64,000 bases of DNA from Siphonodentalium dalli (taxonomy: Eukaryota > Mollusca > Scaphopoda > Gadilida > Siphonodentaliidae). The notes under the pieces are model-generated. The model made no database searches and was not told the DNA's origin. It saw only the letters and a program-made list of their open reading frames with translations. Both the position numbers and the translations under genes were made by a program. How positions within the stretch are numbered: position 1 is the first letter of the stretch; every line of letters begins with the position of its first letter. Below, piece after piece: positions 57,490 to 64,000 of the stretch. The DNA lies in the NCBI GenBank assembly GCA_032622095.1, contig CP136064.1:130869605-130933604 (forward strand), written 5' to 3'.

Positions 57490-58290
57490 TTTTGTTGGTA
57501 AATAAAAAGTAGGAATGCTTCTATGATCATGATACTGAACATTGATCGGATAAGATCAGGAAAACTGAGTAAAATAGTCATTTGAAGCAGTTTGTAGGGG
57601 ATGGGTCCCTATCCCAGAATCGGGGGGGGGGGTAGGAGGTGGTGAGTACCCTAGTGCGCCTAGTGTCCGGAAACTTTTTCCTGACCCCCCCCCCCCCCCA
57701 CACCGTGCAGAGCAGCAGTTCCAGCACACATATTGGAGTTTTAGGTGCATGTCAGGCCATTTGATTATGTGGTGTGTTTCGCGTATAGAGTTTTTTCTCG
57801 GCATATTCTGATGGTCTAGGGTCGCCTTTTGTAGAATCTACTGGCTGACCTGTGTCAGCCTTGGGGAATTTGAGAAATCGGGATAAACAAAGATGATATT
57901 CAAAATGGCCGTATTTTTGTAAAAATAAAGACCTTGTACTCCACCAAGTTGAAAAAGATATATGAACAACGATTTGTCACAATTGTTATGTTTCCTGGAT
58001 GCACCTTATAAATTTCAGTTCAAAGTTTAATAAAAAGTTCAAAGATGGCAACCAAGATGGCGACTTAAAATACTAAAATCTTAATTTTCACCAAATTCCC
58101 ATAAACGAACCTCAGTATATGGAATATGACAATGTGCTTGATTTATTAACATATAAACATATTTATCAGACCAGTTCTTCGTTCAAAGAAGACAGTCAAT
58201 GACTGTGGGTAGCTCACCAGACTGTAAAGACGGAGAAGACTGGGACTCTGAAGACTACACTAGTCAAATCACTTTAAAACAAGTAGTTCT
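57490..58290. other. No gene seen; G9 and C14 runs
   Basis: Homopolymers at about 57623-57631 (G) and 57686-57699 (C) and an AAGATGGCAACCAAGATGGCG motif near 58033-58053. No gene recognised. Confidence 0.4.
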
Positions 58291-59700
58291 AAACAGGGAC
58301 ACAGGTAGAGAGTCTTCGTTGTACGATGGGGTATGGGGGTGTCCAACTTGAAATTTATAGCTGCACACACCTCCCCCAATAGATCATTGCCCATTATCTC
58401 CCAACTGGACCAAACTAAATTACCACTGGTACTTCAAGATCTCCAACTGTTGGAAATTTATCAAAACCTTACTGATAATACCGGTATTTCAAAATTATTA
58501 CATGTAATATAGGAATATATATACATGTACAAGTACCATACATGAATTCATAGCATAGATAGGGCGGGTGTGGGAGTGTTGAATCGCCTGTCTCTGCCCC
58601 TATCTGAACAGGTGGCACATGCATGGCACCTCTGATAATTGTTCCTTGAAATCATCAGCATAATACATAAGACACATCATTATCACAGATGGAAAGAAGA
58701 TAATAGCCCACATAAACATAATATTGTAACACTTGCCTGTACATCTTCATAGAACACAGCACATGGGAATTAATATTATTTAAATTGAACGACACAATGA
58801 GAACGACACAAATAAACATGATATGTTATTTGTTTATCAAACACTATCAGATAAGATCTCATTTCATACACATGAGACATTAGAGAGAATTGCAGGCAGA
58901 CAGGCTTTATATTGTTAGTGAAAGAGATGGCTTCTCAAATAATAATGTGACATTAGGAATGTGAAAGAACAACATTTGTAACAGGGGCACATGTACTTAC
59001 TTTGACCCTTCAATTGGCATGGGTAACAATCTGTCTGTTCGAGATTTTTCTGCCAGACCTCTGGACCGATTTCAACTAAATTTGGTGGGGTGAGTCGGTG
59101 TACCCTTGCGGATGTTGTCGTTAGTTTTTCAAAATTAAAAATTTAATTTTTATAAAAATAAAAATTGAACAAGGAGTAAAAAAAATCTTTAAAAAAATAA
59201 TCAAATTTTTGGGGTTATATATATGTTATAATGTATATATATTTTTTTTGGAGTTATGTCCCTGGTTCCGCCCATATTTGAACCCCAGTCACCCTTCATA
59301 CAAAATATGAACCCATTCAGCCCGATGGTAATTGAAGTCGTTTTAAGAATTACTATGGAGGGAAAGAGTTATGGCCCTGGCCTCGCGACTATCTGACTTG
59401 GTGACCTCAATTTAGCAAATCCGAATACCAGTCACCTTGGGAACATCCACTTAACTTTTTTTTTAATCTTTTTTTTTATCTTTTTTTTATCTATCACAGA
59501 TGGATGGACTGATAACGAGTAATGACCATATCTCCGATCTCAGGTGAGCTAAAAATAAATAAATCCATTCTGACCAGTGATAGATAATTTATGAGACCAC
59601 GACACAGAAAAAAGATGCAATAGAACCAAATACGTTTATAAACAGTATGTCTGAGTCTGAGGTATCAACGGTTGCATTAGAATTAAAAGCTGAGGTATCA
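58291..59700. repeat. Dispersed GGGGGTGTCC repeat and AGGTGAGCTAAAAAT repeat end
   Basis: 58320-58470 shares GGGTATGGGGGTGTCCAACTT and TCCAACTGTTGGAAATTT words with 26630-27000. 59030-59560 contains GGACCGATTTCAACTAAATT and GAGTTATGTCCCTGG and ends CTCAGGTGAGCTAAAAATA, which I associate with a very common bivalve repeat border. No coding sequence. Confidence 0.45.
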
Positions 59701-59706
59701 CTGTAA

Positions 59707-61283
59707 GGTGACGTTTACACATAGCCGGTGAAGCCGTTACCCGGCGAACCCGTTAGCCGGCGAAGGTTGGGCAGAGTGTTTACACATCGCCGGCGAAGAT
59801 ACGCATATATTCACGTGTCTCCTTTACTTGTTAATATTTTTCGTTTTAGTTCTCACTGAACTGCAATATGATATTGCCGTACACCTGTAAACATCTAGCC
59901 ACTTCCTGTTAGAGATATGGTTGGGCAGTATAGTGAAATGAAACTTTTTAGAAATGGAAATGCCGAAACTATTAATATCCAACTCAAACTTTCAGGTATT
60001 GCTATTGGTAATTTTATAGATATTTAAAAAACATTGTTAATGGTTTGTTTGGGTTCATATACAGCCTGTGAAGTAAGTGTCGCACCAAAAGCATGGCCAT
60101 TGTCAGTTTTGAGATCTTTTCGTCGCATACATCTACAAATTGGTGTCTAATCATTCGGATTGGATTTTATATTATATATATAAGTTTCAACATCGCGAAT
60201 CAAATGTGACACATTTTCCGTTTGCACATTATACAATCAAATATGTTTTTCATTTTACTCGGGCGTTCACCATGTCTATGTATATAGGGCCGTGGCGATG
60301 GGGGTGTCTCATCCCAACTTTAATCAAAATATTCAAAAGCTGGAAATTTCATACCTGACACGGCAATAGTTGGACATTTGACATCAGCAATATATTGAAA
60401 TTGTTCTCGTAGTTTTATTTTCAACAATTTGTTATTGGTGATTTCTTTAGGCAACATTTGCTTATTTTTTTACCAAATTGTTGGACTGAAATGACCATCA
60501 GTTGGAAATGATCCAACCTTATTAGAGGTGCGTCAAGTTTGGAAAATGTCCAACAATTGGAAATCTTAAGGCTGGATGCTAGGATTTTGCAATTTTCAGG
60601 GTTCAGATTAAAAAAAATTCTCACACCTGGCCATAACCACGGTCGGTCGATAAATTCCAAAGATGAACAGTCCCACACCTCCAAATCAGGCCCTCTAGAC
60701 CCGTCCCTGTGTAAATATGTCCACGGCGCACTCAGATTTAGATTATTGAACTAATTGTCCATTAAGTTTGAATCCATAGAAACGTGCCATCCCATTTCTT
60801 CCATATATATATATGGACATACATGTACATGAATTAATTCCCTCGAATGCGCAACAAACGTGCAGAGTACGTGTACCATCATCGATTAGTATTTATAATA
60901 ATAGCTTATAACCAAGGTGCGTGACCACCGACCTGACAGCTGATTAGAGACAATCAAACTGGCACACTGACCAATATATACACAGGTGAAAAGCGGGCTG
61001 GTCTATCAGCGATTGCACAATAATATTGTTCGAGTTAATTGTTGAAAGGAAATCACCCATGACGGCATGACCCCAGATAAACATCAAACTTAACCGCAGA
61101 GCGAATTATAATCCATACAACAATCAGGTGCTTGTACTAAATCATTTTATCCAAAAGTTGAAAACCGTATAGCTGAGTATCCGGATAGCCGTAATTCTTA
61201 TCCGGCGAAGTATAAACACTCTATTGTTATCGCTGCCGGCTAAAACGAATGCGATCTTCGCCGGGTAATGTATAAACACCCCC
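59707..61283. mobile_element. PIF/Harbinger-like non-autonomous element
   Basis: The left end GGTGACGTTTACACATAGCC and the complement of the right end (GGGGGTGTTTATACATTACC) are imperfect inverted repeats flanked by TAA on both sides (59704-59706, 61284-61286). A 3-bp TWA target duplication is the known PIF/Harbinger signature. Subterminal CCGGCGAA words repeat five or so times near the left end and three near the right. The interior has the dispersed GGGGGTGTCTC repeat (60280-60720) and no transposase frame, so it would depend on a relative for mobility. Confidence 0.5.
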
Positions 61284-61289
61284 TAAGTC

Positions 61290-61990
61290 AACTCTTTCTT
61301 GTTTTGTCAAATTGAACATCCAACAATACCAAATATGTTGTCCTTAAATAAAATAGTGTTACCAGTAAAATGACAAAGAGTGTTGTTTGATCCAATGAAA
61401 AACACCATGGCATATTCTATATTAAAGAGCGTAATTCAGTGACATATATATAATTTCTTACAATGCGATGATCGTGTGGGCTTTATCAGTGACGCCATGC
61501 TAGGTAAACATGCATTGCAGTCATGCACATGGTGGATAAAGAATTATGTATGCTGTTTCAGCTATTCAAAGAAACATGTACATGTAAATTAATTTTTATG
61601 AATCTAAGCTGGGTAGGGACACTATTTAGGAGTATACCATCAAAACGTTTTCTTGTAAATTGCTTATCCCATAACTTATTAATATTACGTGTCATCTCCC
61701 TGCTCTGTTGATTCGCAAACGTCATGATACATTTGGTTGTTGGACATGCCATAACATCATTCCAGGTGAGATACACTTATAGTGTTAAAGGCACGGGCGG
61801 TGTTCATTGCAGAAATATTCATAATTGTTCAAATCGCCATCAACAGAAGGAATATTAAAATATATATAGTTTTGTTCATATGCCAAACATAATCAGCGCG
61901 TAAATAGTATATATTGTTGCCAAGACGTACGATGGTGTACGTAAACAAGAACCTGCTCGTGTTACAGAAGTTTGCTTCTGTTTACATAAC
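61290..61990. other. No gene seen
   Basis: One short frame on each strand near 61523-61776, overlapping and unrecognised. Confidence 0.4.
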
Positions 61991-61994
61991 ACAG

Positions 61995-62680
61995 CGCAAT
62001 TCTATTTATTAATCACACACAAATGATATAAACGCTCTTTATTATTTCCATATCAGGAAAACAGTAACAAATAACGCTCTTTTTATTTACCATATCCGGA
62101 TCTAAATAAAAGTCAGGTTCTGTAAACGTTTTTTGCTTTTGTTTACATAACAAAGGAAATACATTTGACAATAACATACTGTTTATGCCAATTTCAATTC
62201 AATTTTATTTAGTAATATATAACACACATGATAATGTATAATACAAAACTCAAACAAAATATAGTATATATTACTGGGAGATGGCATGACCTACTGGTCG
62301 TCTTCCTGCATACTCCCAAACTTAGATAATAATATTCCGACTCTGAGCCCATGTGACAGCGTACGTTGGTGATATAAGTTTGTATCTGTAGTAGTGTTGA
62401 CAACAATACTTTTGTGGTTTAGTTTTTTCCATAGCCTAAGTGGCAATAAAGTAAAGAATCGTTCAGTTGTGGTATTTGATATAAATGTTGCTATAATATA
62501 AGACTGATGATATAGTTGTATTCTTCACACATAAAGGGCTTACATGCCATATTTCTGATTGGTATAAGAACAAAGTCTCTATATTTTACTATTCTTTCTG
62601 TTTATGGCGGTTTTTGAATATTTTAACAGCATACTCACCGCCAACGCCACCCGTATCTTTAAACAAAACAAAGAATTGAC
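61995..62680 (+). repeat. Dispersed AACGCTCTTTATTATTTCC repeat, copy 2 (interrupted)
   Basis: Second copy of the 49240-49600 repeat. It breaks at TTTATGCCA (62190) and resumes at 62544. The intervening 353 bp is a LINE fragment. Confidence 0.7.
62191..62543 (-). mobile_element. 5'-truncated LINE fragment with ATGCCA target duplication
   Basis: ATGCCA occurs directly at both edges (62185-62190 and 62544-62549). On the minus strand the insert ends ACTAAATAAAATTGAATTGA, a short AATTG tail after AATAAA, like the tail at 41147. The only frame (62209-62406) is probably 3' untranslated. The insertion is younger than the host repeat. Confidence 0.75.
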
Positions 62681-62689
62681 AACAACAGT

Positions 62690-64000
62690 GAGTGGATTTC
62701 GTGTTACTTACAAATGCGATTCACTCTTGTGCTTCAAAAATGGCAGCTCTCTTGGCACCAGATAATAGTGATATGGATGTGAATTATAGTTATTCTGAGC
62801 TTTTGATTCAATTCATGGCCGAAAACTTAGATGCCAATATATCCTCTCAAACTTTAAACTGAGCACCCATTTGCTAGTGGGACTTAATAAGTCAAATTTG
62901 GCAATGTAGCAAAGGCTTGTTACCAAAGATACCAAATTCTATAAAAGTTACAATGGCCCAGGTTATGTAGAGTTGGGAGGCGAAGAGGTGTAAGAGACAT
63001 ACCAGCAGGACAGTCCTTCTAACTCCATGAGCCAAACATTTTTGAGAGCTACCGTCTGTTTAGAGAACTGACCCAAATTAAATGGTTATAATGTCACATC
63101 ACAATGTATCACATACATGTAACCATGGCACCAGCTGCTCCAGAAACTAGAGCAACTGTCATGCAGAAGCATAACATCTCACAACTTCTGGTTGGTGGGC
63201 CACGGGATCACAACCGAACAGCAGCTGCAAGATTTCTCTCTAGGTTCTGTTCCAGGTGACATAATATTACCCACAGATTAATTAGACGACATGAGCGTGC
63301 AGCTGACATTCGTTCTTTTTGTTTGGTACATTGGTGGCCAATAGATGATTATCCGATGTTCTTGAATCGGTACTTTGATGGTGTGGTGCAAAGAACTGAC
63401 TTTGGAGTAATATGTTATGGCTATAGTGTTGTGGGCATGGCAATCCGGTGCCATACGCATACCATAACCTTTGGTAAGTAATGATATATCCAGTTAGAAT
63501 TAAATTTGCATTTGCCGCCAGTCATTATTTTTATTTCTGCTTTGGCGATTTCATTGAATTTTGTAGGTTATATTATATGAGCAGATAATTCACACACTTT
63601 CAATGACCCACGGGAAGTTGAGAACCCTGCCATGGGAGTCTCTAGACCCAGTTGATTGTAATGAGATCTTTGTCTAGCTTGAGTGAGACTGGTAGATAAA
63701 TTACATGCAGCAAATAGTAGCCTGATGAGCAGAGCAAAATAAATAAAAGTTCAGTGGACCACAGTGTCCCCCAAAAACGTGGCAAGTTGATGCCGCTTTG
63801 TTAAAGAAATTAAAAACAAGGGGTACGCATATAAGATGCTTTTGTCGAGTTTTTTGGCAGTCGAACCAAACTTCTGCCAATAAGGTGCACAACTCCGGGA
63901 AAAAAAAGTTGGACGGTGGTATATTATTGCAATAGACCTAAATACCAAATATCAATTGAATCCGTTAATATTTCATTGAGTTATCGCACTAACGGTGATA
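62690..64000. other. No gene confirmed
   Basis: A 39-codon frame starts at 62742 in good context (CAAAAATGGC; MAALLAPDNSDMDVNYSYSE), and 63180-63470 has open plus-strand stretches (GGPRDHNRTAAARFL; FLNRYFDGVVQRTDFG) that could be exons of a transposase-like gene. I recognise no family, and the stretches are broken by stops. Frames at 63278-63460 and 63701-63948 (minus) are probably chance. Confidence 0.3.

Overview
This 64-kb window looks like gene-poor, repeat-dense nuclear DNA from a marine invertebrate. The animal origin is supported by spliced coding remnants with canonical GT/AG borders, several non-LTR retrotransposons and many fold-back or terminal-inverted-repeat elements. A lophotrochozoan, most likely a mollusc, is my best guess. 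It rests on remembered repeat styles (for example the AGGTGAGCTAAAAAT repeat end near 59548, TTCGTGGCCACGAA blocks, and TGACCTTGACC arrays) and has not been tested by a search. I see no bacterial operon, tRNA, rRNA or CRISPR array, and no demonstrably intact host gene.

Layout. 1-1424: a TTAA-bounded piggyBac-like element sits inside a palindromic satellite. 1462-1992: a fold-back element built almost wholly of GCGCCGAAAGCGACAAAA modules. 3200-4420 and 5950-6310: degenerate tandem units carrying AAGATGGCGGCC motifs, with a GTGATACC-rich repeat. 7046-9131 (minus): a spliced Crypton/DUF3504-type tyrosine recombinase remnant with two in-frame stops. 10149-10751: a Pro/Thr-rich hypothetical ORF. 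11178-16835: two nearly identical 2.83-kb copies joined head to tail. 16840-19260: hairpins, 16-bp arrays and a TGACCT/AGGTCA array. 20236-26318: a 6.1-kb inverted-repeat element with a lopsided minisatellite core. 27900-28330: 174-bp units. 30210-31376: a TIR element with CGTGGCCACGAA ends.

32822-41058: two 471-bp direct repeats bracket a hairpin element and a decayed two-ORF LINE (ORF1 38379-40199, ORF2 34771-38155, both minus). 41664-42795: a CR1-type LINE fragment lacking the catalytic Asp-Asp motif. 43911-45609: two fragments of one further LINE family joined head to tail. 45734-48110: a long inverted repeat. 51686-52203: an inverted copy of the 33.3-kb hairpin element. 54401-55677: one large exon of an unnamed invertebrate-type protein family. 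59707-61283: a PIF/Harbinger-like non-autonomous element. 62191-62543: a short LINE fragment with a clean target-site duplication inside another repeat.

The genes do not form a pathway. The coherent theme is mobile DNA: nested insertions, decayed retrotransposon ORFs, and several unrelated fold-back elements sharing one design, namely inverted ends, an interior of degenerate 140-190-bp tandem units often carrying A(A/G)(A/G)ATGGC(G/T)GCC motifs, and a G or C homopolymer run. That recurring design and the 6.1-kb palindrome are the parts most likely to be undescribed.
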